64,000 bases of DNA from Lachnospiraceae bacterium (GCA_910576335.1 CAJTIU010000026.1:1-64000), one strand, 5' to 3'. Counted from the first letter of the stretch, positions 35,184-44,380 are shown. Notes: generated by a model from the sequence alone, not told the origin. Program-made: numbers and translations.

Positions 35184-36794
35184 TCATTCAGAAAGGCGCA
35201 CAATCGAATTAGCTATTTCTGCCATATGTGAATCATGCGTGATAATGATACAAATTTTATCTGCAAATAATATATTTACCGATTCCCGCACCAATTCTTG
35301 GGTATCGACATCTAAGTTGGATGTTGCTTCATCAAAAATCACAACATCTGGATTTTTGATAATCATTCTTGCAAACGCAATTTTCTGTCTTTGTCCACCA
35401 GATAAATTCTTCCCGTTTTCACTTATTATAGTTTTTAGTCCATTTTCAAATTCAGACATATCAAGTCCCGCTTTTTGGAGAATTGAAGTAATTTTGTTTT
35501 CTGTCAGCTGTGGCGCAGCATACATCAGATTATCTATCAAAGTTCCAGAGAACAAAACAATATTTTGTGCCACAATGCCTATTTTTTCTCTTAAATCAGA
35601 TAACGAGATTTCTTTCAATTCTATGTTGTTTATCTTTATAGAACCTTTGTAGTTTTTATAAAATCCCATGAGCAACTTAGCAATCGTTGTCTTACCGCTT
35701 CCGTTTTTTCCGAGTAATGCAATTTTCTCATTTTTATGAATAACCATATTAAAGTCTTGAATAACATTGTGGTTCGTGTACCCAAATGAAACATCTGTAA
35801 ACGATACTTTGGTAACTTTCTCTATTTTTCTCTTTCCCTCAATTTCATTCTCTGTTTTAAGCCTTAAAATAGTACCGATTCTAGATAAAGCAGCAGTCCC
35901 CGGCTGCACCATAACACTAATACTTGCCAAAATTTGTATAGGTGCAAATATTACTGTTGCATACTGTGAAACTGCCCAGTAATCGCCCATAGACATTTTT
36001 CCATTAATTATAAATAATCCAGAACAGATAATGAGTAAAACTGAAAATATATTAGTAAAACCTTGTATACCCTCAGAAGCAAGGTTCATTTTATTATTAC
36101 GTTTTATGGATTGGTCTGCAACATTTCTTATTTGCTTAGCCATTTCATTTGACCGCTGTTTTTCTAAATTCATTTCTTTAATCGTTGAAATACCACCTAT
36201 ATTTTCTTGAATCTTCCCGGAGGTTTGTGCATTAGATTCAAGTAATGCTTTTGAAACTTTTTTAATTTGTATACTTGAATAATTAGTAAAGTAATACAAA
36301 ACAGGCAAAAATATAATCAATATCAAGGATAATTCCCAACGTATCGACAATATAAATATCCACGCTCCAACACACGAAAATATACTGGTCAAAAATTTTA
36401 AAAATACAGGTGAGAAAAAAACATTTAGGGAATCAGTTTCTTTTACACGTTCTAAAATATAGCCTGTCTGTTGTTTATCAAAAAACTCCATAGGTAATTT
36501 TAAAACCTTTGAAATCAAGTCATTTTTAATATCTGCAACAAAGTAGTTGCTAGTCCGGATCAATGATTGGCTGATTAAATAATTAGCAAAAAAACTGATA
36601 ATATAAACAAATAGCAGACATATTCCACTCAACAAAACGGTTTTTATTGATAGCCTTGCAATACCGTAATCCAGAAGGATTCTTGTAATGAACGGCGGAC
36701 ACAAAGTTATAAAGGATGAAAAGAGCATTAGTGCAAATAACGCACAAACTTTTTTCCTTTTGAAATAGGATAATAAATAGCCATAATTTTTCAT
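35184..36794 (-). CDS. ABC exporter with fused membrane and ATPase domains
   Basis: The 536-residue half-transporter has six membrane helices over residues 1-300. The ATPase domain has Walker A GKNGSGKTT, Q-loop VAQNIVLFSG, signature LSGGQRQK, Walker B VVIFDEATSNLD and H-loop IITHD, all intact. There is no C39 peptidase domain. It probably works as a homodimer exporting a peptide or drug. Its start overlaps the regulator upstream by four bases, so the two are one unit. Low GC compared with the core regions suggests acquisition by transfer. Confidence 0.9.
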   Translation of the reverse strand: MKNYGYLLSYFKRKKVCALFALMLFSSFITLCPPFITRILLDYGIARLSIKTVLLSGICLLFVYIISFFANYLISQSLIRTSNYFVADIKNDLISKVLKLPMEFFDKQQTGYILERVKETDSLNVFFSPVFLKFLTSIFSCVGAWIFILSIRWELSLILIIFLPVLYYFTNYSSIQIKKVSKALLESNAQTSGKIQENIGGISTIKEMNLEKQRSNEMAKQIRNVADQSIKRNNKMNLASEGIQGFTNIFSVLLIICSGLFIINGKMSMGDYWAVSQYATVIFAPIQILASISVMVQPGTAALSRIGTILRLKTENEIEGKRKIEKVTKVSFTDVSFGYTNHNVIQDFNMVIHKNEKIALLGKNGSGKTTIAKLLMGFYKNYKGSIKINNIELKEISLSDLREKIGIVAQNIVLFSGTLIDNLMYAAPQLTENKITSILQKAGLDMSEFENGLKTIISENGKNLSGGQRQKIAFARMIIKNPDVVIFDEATSNLDVDTQELVRESVNILFADKICIIITHDSHMAEIANSIVRLSE

Positions 36795-37783
36795 AAATAT
36801 TCCTCCAATATTTGATTTAATTCAATAAATGCAGACGTATTTCTTATTATATCAAACGGCTGGCTTGAAAACCCTGACACAAAAACATTGATAAGCATAC
36901 TATCTTTTATGGGATTTTCCTTATACATTGTGATAAATTTTTGTATTAATTCTAAAGCTGCATTTTTTTGACTGCTTAGACAATAAACATATGCCATGTT
37001 CATATAAACCATAAAATATAAATTGCGGCTTAGCCCTAATACTGTTATAAGAGTGCATTGCTTTTCTAAAATATCTTTTGTGTATGTCAGGTCGTTTTTT
37101 ATCCAATATGATACCTTATTACGCAATTCATATATCAACTGTATTCCTAACATATTTATTGTTGAATCTATTATGTCAATGGCATTTGCATTATTTTCTC
37201 TTAGTATTAGGCTATTCTTCATGTCTATTGCCATAAATTCATTTTCATCAACAAGGCAGGCAGACGCATCTTCGTATTTTTTAATCATAATAAACAAATG
37301 TGCAAGCAAGAAATGTTTTTGTGATTGAACGCTATCATCTATACATCTCTGACATATCAAAATCATCTGACGGATTAAATTTTCACGAATTTCGGAATCT
37401 TTTTCTAAAGCTAGATATGGAAGTACATTTTTTAGCAAATCAATCTTTATCCTATCATTTGTTGGATATAAATAAACCAGCCTTTTAATCCGTTCAATTC
37501 CATTAAGGCACTTCCCACTTGCAAATAACTTTATACATTCCTGCCTGTTTTTTAGATATTCTTCTTCCGACAAATCATTTGAAAATCCAAACAGACAATC
37601 AATGGAAATATTAAAATATCTGGCAATCACGGGGAACAGTGTAATATCTGGATACATTTGTCCATTTTCCCATTTAGAAATTGCTGCGCTTGAAACGCCC
37701 AATACTTCCGCTAACTCTTCTTGTGTAATACCCTTTGTTTTGCGTAATCCTTGTATAATTTTTCCAACAGGTAATCGCTCCAT
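36791..37783 (-). CDS. XRE regulator with helical-repeat sensor domain (RNPP-like)
   Basis: The 330-residue protein has an N-terminal Cro/CI helix-turn-helix (LRKTKGITQEELAEVLGVSS, residues 10-60). About 260 residues of helical, TPR-like sequence follow (for example YMNMAYVYCLSSQKNAALEL). That design is shared with Rgg/PlcR/PrgX regulators, which bind exported signalling peptides. It is coupled by a four-base overlap to an ABC exporter, consistent with peptide export and feedback. No peptide gene was found nearby. The effector role is inferred from architecture. Confidence 0.8.
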   Translation of the reverse strand: MERLPVGKIIQGLRKTKGITQEELAEVLGVSSAAISKWENGQMYPDITLFPVIARYFNISIDCLFGFSNDLSEEEYLKNRQECIKLFASGKCLNGIERIKRLVYLYPTNDRIKIDLLKNVLPYLALEKDSEIRENLIRQMILICQRCIDDSVQSQKHFLLAHLFIMIKKYEDASACLVDENEFMAIDMKNSLILRENNANAIDIIDSTINMLGIQLIYELRNKVSYWIKNDLTYTKDILEKQCTLITVLGLSRNLYFMVYMNMAYVYCLSSQKNAALELIQKFITMYKENPIKDSMLINVFVSGFSSQPFDIIRNTSAFIELNQILEEYL

Positions 37784-37866
37784 AATATTTTCTCCTCCTC
37801 GTATTGTACGATTTTTAAATTCTGATTTCCATGTATAAGCGGTTAATAATAACTACAATTTTTTAT

Positions 37867-37915
37867 AACCTATTGTTAATATAGCATTGTACCCACAAAT
37901 TATCTACAATAGGTT
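37867..37915. promoter_or_regulatory. Inverted repeat upstream of the regulator/exporter operon
   Basis: AACCTATTGT (37867-37876) is repeated inverted as ACAATAGGTT (37906-37915). On the minus strand it flanks TTGTGG and TATATT-like promoter elements about 90 bases before the regulator start, so it is a candidate autoregulatory operator. Confidence 0.45.
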
Positions 37916-37953
37916 TTATGGAATAAAGAATGAGAGGGATTCCGTAGTAGTCG

Positions 37954-38002
37954 GCATTGTGGAAAAATCCAAAAATTTAGATTTTTCCACAATGCTTGTC
38001 TT
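37954..38002. terminator. Long A/T-rich bidirectional terminator
   Basis: GCATTGTGGAAAAATC (37954-37969) pairs perfectly with GATTTTTCCACAATGC (37980-37995) around a ten-base loop, with a T-rich tail. The 37784-38112 gap holds only this and the inverted repeat. Confidence 0.65.
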
Positions 38003-38112
38003 TTGGTCTTTGGTTTCTTTGGTTCGGAATAGTATGGTGCTGGCGGTCTATCTCTTGTTTTCGATTGCTTGCTTCTTTACCGTACATGAGCATTTTTCTA
38101 GGGAATATATTT

Positions 38113-38685
38113 ATGAACGGAAAATTCAGATTGCTAGGAGAGGAGGGAGAAAGTAGTACCGCAGCATTTGCCGCAATATCGACCGATTTTAAACTGCGGA
38201 ACGATGTATATAACGTCATTTTGGATGATGAATGTTATCAAAATGATGCAGTCCTAGACGTATTATCTGAATATAACTCTATTACGGTATTATTCGGCAG
38301 ATTTGTCTCTTATCTTGCGGGGAATTTCGAAATGGTAAGGGCGAAATTACGCAGTGCAAAAAGAAAGTACGGGGTAGGGAGTGTACAGATAGTATGGGAG
38401 ATTATCCGTGATTTTTGGAATCAAGAGGGTATTCAAGTAGAGCAGGAGGCACAGCTTCCTTCTGACATAAACTTCAATGCAATTCTTCAAAAAAATTGTA
38501 CTGAAGCAGAGGATTTGATAAGAGTCTTTGTACAGGCGGTTAGATTACCTTTGGATTCTGACTTGAAGAAGATTCTACATAAAAACGGTATGGGGAGTTA
38601 TAAATCAAGAATATTGTTGGAGCTCAAAAGAAAAGGTTATTTATTGACAGATGAAGGCAGGCTGACAAAAAAAGTTGCAGCTTGA
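38113..38685 (+). CDS. Unrecognised protein, probable fragment of an element-encoded protein
   Basis: The 190 residues begin MNGKFRLLGEEGESSTAAFA and include LFGRFVSYLAGNFEMVRAKL and the C-terminal SYKSRILLELKRKGYLLTDE. There is no membrane helix, no signal peptide and no catalytic motif I recognise. The C-terminal part has the look of a winged-helix (RILLELKRKGYLLTDEGRLT). AGGGA lies eight bases before ATG 38113. It overlaps the next frame, which continues into a P-loop protein, so the whole 38.1-39.2 kb may derive from one larger regulator/ATPase gene broken by frameshifts. Confidence 0.4.
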   Translation: MNGKFRLLGEEGESSTAAFAAISTDFKLRNDVYNVILDDECYQNDAVLDVLSEYNSITVLFGRFVSYLAGNFEMVRAKLRSAKRKYGVGSVQIVWEIIRDFWNQEGIQVEQEAQLPSDINFNAILQKNCTEAEDLIRVFVQAVRLPLDSDLKKILHKNGMGSYKSRILLELKRKGYLLTDEGRLTKKVAA

Positions 38686-38823
38686 AAATATCCGTCAGTC
38701 AATATATCAGATCGCCAGGAAAATTTTCAATGAGCTGGGACAAATAGATATCGCGGATCTGGGAAAGGGGAGAGAAGTAATTTATGTTGCACGACGTAGA
38801 GGGCAGAGTGTTAAAGATGTGTA
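38673..38823 (+). CDS. Short frame bridging to the P-loop protein
   Basis: The frame reads LQLENIRQSIYQIARKIFNE and ADLGKGREVIYVARRRGQSV to a TAA at 38823. It overlaps the genes on both sides. It looks like genuine coding sequence without a proper start, probably a middle segment of a frameshifted gene. No family assigned. Confidence 0.35.
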
Positions 38824-39158
38824 ATGTGCCAAACCCGAACATTCTGATATGGGGAAGTTCGGGACAGGGCAAGACCTATTTCTGCTGCCAGAAAATTGAA
38901 GAGGAAGATACCATGGTTGCGAATCTATCGGATACATTGGCAGATGTTTTACACATCAAAGGATTCCGCGAAAAGAAGTGGCTGCGGGAAACAGTAAGCG
39001 AACACATAAGGGAAAAAGATTCCTTTAATCTGCCTGCCTTTGAAAAAACGCTTCAGGCAGTATATATGTCCGAAAAAGAGGCAAAGACAGACAGTGCTGA
39101 AGGAGGGGGTGTCCCCTTCTTCGACAAATCATATATGGAGATGAAAAAGTATGCGTGA
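38784..39158 (+). pseudogene. P-loop ATPase N-terminal fragment
   Basis: The 124-residue frame contains NPNILIWGSSGQGKTYFCCQ, a Walker A loop (GSSGQGKT) as in HerA/FtsK or coupling-protein ATPases of mobile elements. No Walker B follows. The C-terminal part (SAEGGGVPFFDKSYMEMKKY) is short and the gene overlaps the integrase fragment by eight bases. It is probably a truncated conjugation or DNA-handling ATPase. Confidence 0.5.
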
Positions 39159-39564
39159 TACGACTAATACAAAGAATTTGCCAAAGGGTATTACCCAGCG
39201 CCCGGACGGACGCTATATGGGACGTTTTCAATATGAAGGGCAACGTTATACACTTTATGGTGAAAATGTAGACATATTGCTAACAAGAATAGAAGATATG
39301 AAATATGAGCTGCGGCATGGAATCTATGAGCGGGAGCAGAACATCACATTGGACAAATGGTTTCATATCTGGATAGAGGAATATAAAAAGCCGACAGTAA
39401 AACTGACGACCTATGAGCTATATCTGCGCACCTATGAGCAGCATATAAAACCGCACTTTAAAGGCAGAGAGATAAAAGATATCAAGGCAGAGAACATTGA
39501 GGAATTAGGGCAGACATTGGTAAGAGAGGGAAATTATGAAAGACTTAAAAAGAGATATTTATAA
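39151..39564 (+). pseudogene. int: Tyrosine recombinase (phage/ICE integrase), N-terminal half
   Basis: The protein begins RDTTNTKNLPKGITQRPDGR YMGRFQYEGQRYTLY with an AP2-like arm-binding domain (residues 10-60). A SAM-like core-binding domain follows (ITLDKWFHIWIEEYKKPTVK, about 70-130). The catalytic domain with RKHRHY residues is missing, as the frame runs into the start of an unrelated ATPase gene and stops. It cannot recombine DNA. It marks a former integrated element whose other end has been deleted. Confidence 0.8.
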
Positions 39565-40900
39565 AAGCCTGTTAGAGTGGAAGAGAAACCATTCAGGAAA
39601 GGTTTTAGAAGTAGAAGGGGCAAGACAGGTAGGAAAGACATATATCATTTCAAAGTTTGCCAAGGAGAATTATAAGAACTTTATCTATATTAATATGGCA
39701 CAGACAACAGGAAAAGATTTTCTGAGATGCCTTGATGCGGCGGAACAATGGAATCCAGGAGAGACAAGAATAGAAAAGCCAATCCATAAGGCGTTAGAGC
39801 TGTTTGATAAAAACTTTGCAGATATTGAAGGAACAATAGTATTCATAGATGAAATACAAGAATCGTCCCGCGTATTTTCATTGATTAGACAGTTTGCAAG
39901 AGAATTTCAGGCGCATTTTATAGTTACAGGCAGTTATCTGGGAAAAGTAACAGAAAAAGAGTATTTCCTTCCTGCAGGAGATTTGGATACAATGACATTG
40001 AATACGCTGTCCTTTGAAGAATTTTTGGATGCCGCGGAGAAGAGAGAAGTCTATGACAGGCTGGACTTATATGGAAAAAGTAAGCCGGAAGAATATGAAG
40101 AAGTAAAAAGCTTCTATAAGATATATTGTCAGATTGGAGGCTATCCGTCGGTTGTAAAGAAGTATTTTGAAACGGGCAGTATACAGGAGGCACAAAAAGA
40201 AATCAGAGGGATTATTCACATTTTTGTGCAGGAATCAGAACGATATTTTGATGATATTTTGCAGATGAATCTTTTGGAACAGCTTTTGCCTGCAATTGCA
40301 CAGCTTATGTTAATAGAAAAGAAAGGTTCTTCAGATCTTGTTAAGGAGCTGTCAAAAATTGTATTTCATGAGGATACAAACCGGATTACTAAAACGAGTA
40401 TTAACCGCGCGGTTGCATGGTTTTACCGTTCACATATCATTGGCTATTGTGGAAAAGTAAACGAAGGTAATATTTTAAGTGTCACGCCGAATTGCCGCTT
40501 CTATTTCTGCGATGTGGGTGCAGCCTTATATTTTTTAAATATAGCGGGTGCGCTTCCAAGCGATATAGAAGGAATCATAAATAAAAATTTTGTATATCTA
40601 TATCTGAAAAAACAGGCAGAGTCTATGGTAATAGCAGGAAATACGCCAATGTTTGCTTCTTATAAGAATGGGGAACTTGATTTCTTTGTAAACAGCAGAA
40701 CTGATTTTATGAATTATGCTGTTGAGGTAAAAGCAGGGAAGAATCAGGGAAAAACTGCTGTGCAGATGCTTCGTGATGGGAAGGTATCTTACATCTACTA
40801 TTTGAAGGGAGATACTTATGGAGGATGTGCAGGTAAAACAGTTACAATTCCGATTTATCTTATGGGAAGAGTTACATTTGACAGAGAAGCAGATGAATGA
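39536..40900 (+). CDS. AAA ATPase with DUF4143 domain
   Basis: The 454-residue protein has Walker A GARQVGKTY near residue 30 and Walker B GTIVFIDEIQES near 100. A sensor-like FIVTGSYLG leads into a C-terminal DUF4143 domain, whose end has nuclease-fold-like residues (NGELDFFVNS, YAVEVKAGKN). Such proteins are common in anaerobes; roles in DNA handling or toxin-like defence are suggested but unproven. GAGAGGG precedes ATG. The first 29 bases overlap the integrase fragment, so it replaced the integrase C-terminus. Downstream, 40901-41230 contains no gene. Confidence 0.85.
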   Translation: MKDLKRDIYKSLLEWKRNHSGKVLEVEGARQVGKTYIISKFAKENYKNFIYINMAQTTGKDFLRCLDAAEQWNPGETRIEKPIHKALELFDKNFADIEGTIVFIDEIQESSRVFSLIRQFAREFQAHFIVTGSYLGKVTEKEYFLPAGDLDTMTLNTLSFEEFLDAAEKREVYDRLDLYGKSKPEEYEEVKSFYKIYCQIGGYPSVVKKYFETGSIQEAQKEIRGIIHIFVQESERYFDDILQMNLLEQLLPAIAQLMLIEKKGSSDLVKELSKIVFHEDTNRITKTSINRAVAWFYRSHIIGYCGKVNEGNILSVTPNCRFYFCDVGAALYFLNIAGALPSDIEGIINKNFVYLYLKKQAESMVIAGNTPMFASYKNGELDFFVNSRTDFMNYAVEVKAGKNQGKTAVQMLRDGKVSYIYYLKGDTYGGCAGKTVTIPIYLMGRVTFDREADE

Positions 40901-41002
40901 AATAAGCTGTATTTTCTGGTATCAAAACGAAGTGGTGTAAACTTGGTGAAAAGCAGAATGACCTGGAAGGCTCCCCTCCCCAGAGCCCCATAAAAAGGGA
41001 GG

Positions 41003-41040
41003 ATGCCGGGTAACCGCTTTCGCGATTCCCGGCATGTATT
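41003..41040. terminator. Hairpin between convergent genes
   Basis: ATGCCGGG (41003-41010) pairs with CCCGGCAT (41028-41035) between the AAA ATPase and the convergent pfp. A second, long-range pair TTGTTCATTT (41074) / AAATGAACAA (41151) lies in the same gap. No T-run is clear, so termination strength is uncertain. Confidence 0.5.
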
Positions 41041-41230
41041 ATGAAAAAGTTTATTCAAAATAGTATTGTTGTCTTGTTCATTTGTTAATAATAGTATATG
41101 AAACAGCTGTGAAGAAACCGTGTTCAAGTAATGAAAGATTTTTAAAAGATAAATGAACAAACTATGAACACTGCTGCATGGCATTAATTCCGATGGATTC
41201 TGCTCAGTGCAGCACTGACAAACCGTCCTC

Positions 41231-42454
41231 CTATCTCCGGTAAGCGAAGAGCGGTATCCCGTTCTTGGTCGGAAGTTCCACATATCCCTGTGTCAGCGGT
41301 CTTGCGTAGTCAATAAATGCGTCACTTATATCAGAACCATCCTTGATAATCCACTCAGCCGGAACAGGCTTTTCCTTATTGCAGATGATATTAACATCTG
41401 CCGTCCCATAAGAGAGTTCATAAGGAACGCTCTTATTTCTCACGAAGGTGATCATCTTACCGGTTTCACCTGCAAGGGCAACCTGAACTGCATAGATTCC
41501 CGCATTTTCCGCCTCATCAAGATCCACCCTGGACAGATGTGCGCAGGAGCAGCGCTGGCACACATTAAGCTCAATCGAGCGTACTTTAACGCCAATCTTT
41601 TCCTTCACAAGATTTTCCAGATATTTTCCAGAGCCGGTAAGCATCTTGTGTCCGAAGTTGTCTACGCCTACATCACTGGAATATTCACAGATAAAAGTAC
41701 CCTTTCCGTCATTGATTCCCTCAGAGATACATACAACCAGATTCGGTGTAGTCTTTAGGGATTCATTCACCTTCTGTATAAATGCATCCGGATTAAAGGC
41801 AACCTCAGGAAGATATACGAGTACCGGGTTGTCCCCTTCGAACTTCCGTGCAAGAATACTGGCAGCAGTAAGCCAGCCGGCATGCCGTCCCATGATTTCC
41901 ACGATTGTGACAGACTGCTTATTGTCATATACAGTTGCATCGGCAGAAATTTCCCTGACAACCGTAGCCACATATTTTGCAGCGCTTCCGTATCCAGGAG
42001 TGTGGTCTGTCTCTACCAGGTCATTATCAATCGTTTTCGGAACGCCGATGAAACGGATATCGCTTCCGATCCCTGCTGCGTAGCGTGAAAGCTTGCTTAC
42101 TGTATCCATGGAATCATTTCCGCCGATATAGAAAAAGTAGCCGATATTCTTTTCGTCCAGCCGTTTAAATAATTCCGGGTATACAGGATCGCTTAAGTCT
42201 CCCGGGAGTTTATAGCGGCAGGAACCAAGAAACGCCCCTGGAGTTGTCCGCACAAGCTCTAGCTCGTTGGTGCTGGAAAGAGCCCCGATATCCATATAGT
42301 GACCGGCAAGAAAGCCCTCAATGCCGTTGATCATGCCGTAGACACGGTCGATCTGTTCTGTCTGTTTTAAGCTCTCAGCAACAACGCCATACAGGCTGCC
42401 GTTAATGACTGCAGTAGGTCCGCCGGACTGACCGACGATTACATTTTTCTTCAT
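41231..42454 (-). CDS. pfp: Second diphosphate-dependent phosphofructokinase
   Basis: The 407-residue paralogue of the enzyme at 20224-21471 has GQSGGPTAVINGS, IGGNDSMDT, PKTIDNDLVETDHTPGYGSA and MGRHAGWLTAA, all retained. It is expected to catalyse the same PPi-linked interconversion of fructose-6-phosphate and fructose-1,6-bisphosphate. The central and C-terminal parts diverge clearly (Cys-rich RSIELNVCQRCSCAHLSR against EFSTLQRSASHSASR), so the copies are old rather than a recent duplication. GGAGGGATAATT precedes the start. Confidence 0.92.
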   Translation of the reverse strand: MKKNVIVGQSGGPTAVINGSLYGVVAESLKQTEQIDRVYGMINGIEGFLAGHYMDIGALSSTNELELVRTTPGAFLGSCRYKLPGDLSDPVYPELFKRLDEKNIGYFFYIGGNDSMDTVSKLSRYAAGIGSDIRFIGVPKTIDNDLVETDHTPGYGSAAKYVATVVREISADATVYDNKQSVTIVEIMGRHAGWLTAASILARKFEGDNPVLVYLPEVAFNPDAFIQKVNESLKTTPNLVVCISEGINDGKGTFICEYSSDVGVDNFGHKMLTGSGKYLENLVKEKIGVKVRSIELNVCQRCSCAHLSRVDLDEAENAGIYAVQVALAGETGKMITFVRNKSVPYELSYGTADVNIICNKEKPVPAEWIIKDGSDISDAFIDYARPLTQGYVELPTKNGIPLFAYRR

Positions 42455-42479
42455 ATAATTATCCCTCCAATTTACCGTT

Positions 42480-42498
42480 GGGCATTCTGCAAATGCCC
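42480..42498 (-). promoter_or_regulatory. Leader hairpin before pfp
   Basis: GGGCATT and AATGCCC pair perfectly around a five-base loop, 26 bases upstream of the pfp start on the minus strand. It could be a leader structure or the terminator of something lost. Confidence 0.4.
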
Positions 42499-42607
42499 TA
42501 TGGATATACTATATATGATTTTCAGGCGATTTACAATCAAATGAGACGCAATTTTTAATTTTTCCTTTTATAAATGTGAAGAATATCTTATACTAAATAA
42601 GTATGCA

Positions 42608-42633
42608 GGCAGCTGCAAAGTTAAACAGCTGCC
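42608..42633 (+). promoter_or_regulatory. Leader hairpin before the glycosyltransferase
   Basis: GGCAGCTG (42608-42615) and CAGCTGCC (42626-42633) pair around ten bases, about 30 bases before the glycosyltransferase ATG and just outside its ribosome site GAGGAGGAAAG. Confidence 0.4.
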
Positions 42634-42663
42634 AGTAGTATAAGGTGACGAGGAGGAAAGAAG

Positions 42664-43680
42664 ATGAAGTACATTTCATTTGCAGTACCGTGTTACAATT
42701 CAGAAGAATATATGGCTCATGCAATTGAGAGTATTCTGCCAGGCGGTACGGATGTGGAGATTATCATTGTAAATGACGGATCCATGGATAATACATCAGG
42801 GATTGCCCATGAGTATCAGGCGAAATATCCGGATATCGTCCGGGTTGTTGATAAAGAGAACGGCGGGCACGGGGATGCGGTTAATTCCGGGCTAAGCTAC
42901 GCGGGAGGAAAATACTTTAAAGTTGTTGACAGTGATGACTGGGTGGATGAGGACGCTCTCCACAAAATACTTGGGGTTTTGCGGGAATTTGAGGACGAAG
43001 ACAGGGAGATTGATATGCTTGTGTCCAACTATGTATATGAAAAGGCAGGGACAGAGCATAAACGCTGCATCCATTACCGGAATGTCCTTCCCCAGGATGA
43101 GGTATTCCGCTGGGATGATATCGGACATTTCCGCCTGGACCAGTATATTCTGATGCACTCGGTCATTTACCGGACGGACATGCTGAAGTTGTCGCAGATG
43201 AGGCTCCCGAAGCATACTTTCTATGTGGATAATATTTATGTATATTATCCCCTTCCCCAGGTGCGGAAAATATACTATCTTGATGTGGATTTCTATCGTT
43301 ATTTTATAGGGAGAGGGGATCAGTCTGTCAACGAAAAAGTAATGATCTCACGGATCGACCAGCAGATATTTGTCACAAAGTCCATGATTGATATGTATCA
43401 GATGGGAAAGATCAGCAGCGGGAAGCTGCGTAATTATATGATCAATTATCTGGCAATTATGATGACCGTGTCTTCGATTCTTGCCATCCGTTCGAAAAAG
43501 GAAGAAAATCTGGAGAAAAAAAAGGAACTCTGGCAGTACTTGAAGAAAAAGGACTTCCGGACATTTGTCAAAATACGGTGGGGGATTCTTGGACAGACAA
43601 TGAACATACCGGGAAAGCCAGGAAGGAAGATATCTTCTCTCGTCTATTCTGTAGCCCGCAGAATTATAGGGTTCAACTAA
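42664..43680 (+). CDS. Family 2 glycosyltransferase
   Basis: The 338-residue GT-A fold protein starts with the nucleotide-binding strand FAVPCYNSEEYM. It has VNDGSMDNTSGIAHEY and ENGGHGDAVNSGL, with metal-binding DxD-type VVDSDDWVDED near residue 90. The sugar donor and acceptor are not evident. There is no membrane helix, although the basic C-terminus (KPGRKISSLVYSVARRIIGF) may bind membrane. Similar single GT2 enzymes modify teichoic acids, glycolipids or polysaccharide. It is monocistronic between leader and rubrerythrin promoter. Confidence 0.9.
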   Translation: MKYISFAVPCYNSEEYMAHAIESILPGGTDVEIIIVNDGSMDNTSGIAHEYQAKYPDIVRVVDKENGGHGDAVNSGLSYAGGKYFKVVDSDDWVDEDALHKILGVLREFEDEDREIDMLVSNYVYEKAGTEHKRCIHYRNVLPQDEVFRWDDIGHFRLDQYILMHSVIYRTDMLKLSQMRLPKHTFYVDNIYVYYPLPQVRKIYYLDVDFYRYFIGRGDQSVNEKVMISRIDQQIFVTKSMIDMYQMGKISSGKLRNYMINYLAIMMTVSSILAIRSKKEENLEKKKELWQYLKKKDFRTFVKIRWGILGQTMNIPGKPGRKISSLVYSVARRIIGFN

Positions 43681-43744
43681 AACATGAATAATCATGTCAA
43701 TAGCCGTGCATACTATTCCTAAAAAATGAAAGGGAGTATGTAAA

Positions 43745-44371
43745 ATGGCTATTGATTTCATGAAAAGCAGGACAAGAGAAAACTTAATGAGGGCTTTTGC
43801 AGGGGAAAGCCAGGCGAGAAACAGGTACACCATTGCAGCAAAGACAGCGAAGGAGCAGGGAATGTATGCGGTAAGCCAGATTTTCCTGTTTACGGCAGAT
43901 CAGGAGAGAGCTCATGCGGAGCGGTATTATCAGCTGCTCAAAAAGTCCTCTGGAAGTACGATTGCGGTTGACGGCGCCTATCCGGTAGACCACTCTGACA
44001 ATGTGACAAAGCTCTTAGAGGCGGCAAAGCACAATGAACTGGAGGAATTCTCCGATGTGTATCCGGCCTTTGGCGAAATCGCAAAAGAGGAGGGATTTCT
44101 TGAGGAATCAACAGCATTTTACCAGATCGCGAAGATTGAGGAGATTCATGCAAAGCGTTTTGAGAAGCTTGCAGAGCTTCTGAAAAAGGGTGAATACTAT
44201 GAGAGCGCGAAGGAGCAGGACTGGATGTGCCTGAACTGTGGGCATATCTACAGGGGTAAGATGGTTCCTGACGTATGCCCGGTCTGCCGCTATGAGAAAG
44301 GATACTTCATTCCGGCGGAGCTTGGGGACGGGGCATTTTTAAAAATGCCCCGTCCCCAAATAAAGGGGTAA
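43745..44371 (+). CDS. rbr: Rubrerythrin
   Basis: The 208-residue peroxide-scavenging diiron protein has a ferritin-like domain (residues 1-140) with E-x-x-R/H iron ligands in FAGESQARNRY, DQERAHAERYY and KIEEIHAKRF. A rubredoxin-like C-terminal domain has CLNCGHIY and CPVCRYEKGYF for one iron. It reduces H2O2 with electrons from rubredoxin/NADH and protects an anaerobe in the cytoplasm. Its natural end is about 15 residues earlier; the last residues GDGAFLKMPRP and onward are encoded by the palindrome repeat, which has been translated through. Confidence 0.95.
   Translation: MAIDFMKSRTRENLMRAFAGESQARNRYTIAAKTAKEQGMYAVSQIFLFTADQERAHAERYYQLLKKSSGSTIAVDGAYPVDHSDNVTKLLEAAKHNELEEFSDVYPAFGEIAKEEGFLEESTAFYQIAKIEEIHAKRFEKLAELLKKGEYYESAKEQDWMCLNCGHIYRGKMVPDVCPVCRYEKGYFIPAELGDGAFLKMPRPQIKG
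44322..44359. repeat. 38-base perfect palindrome at the rubrerythrin 3' end
   Basis: TTGGGGACGGGGCATTTTT and its exact complement meet at 44340/44341. It is the same core as at 18350-18393. Here it is read as codons in the rbr frame, which stops 12 bases after it. Confidence 0.9.
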
Positions 44372-44380
44372 TGAAGGTAT

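Noticed and set aside
35184-36794. Bacteriocin exporter with leader peptidase
   Set aside because: There is no N-terminal C39 peptidase domain and no double-glycine leader peptide found nearby.
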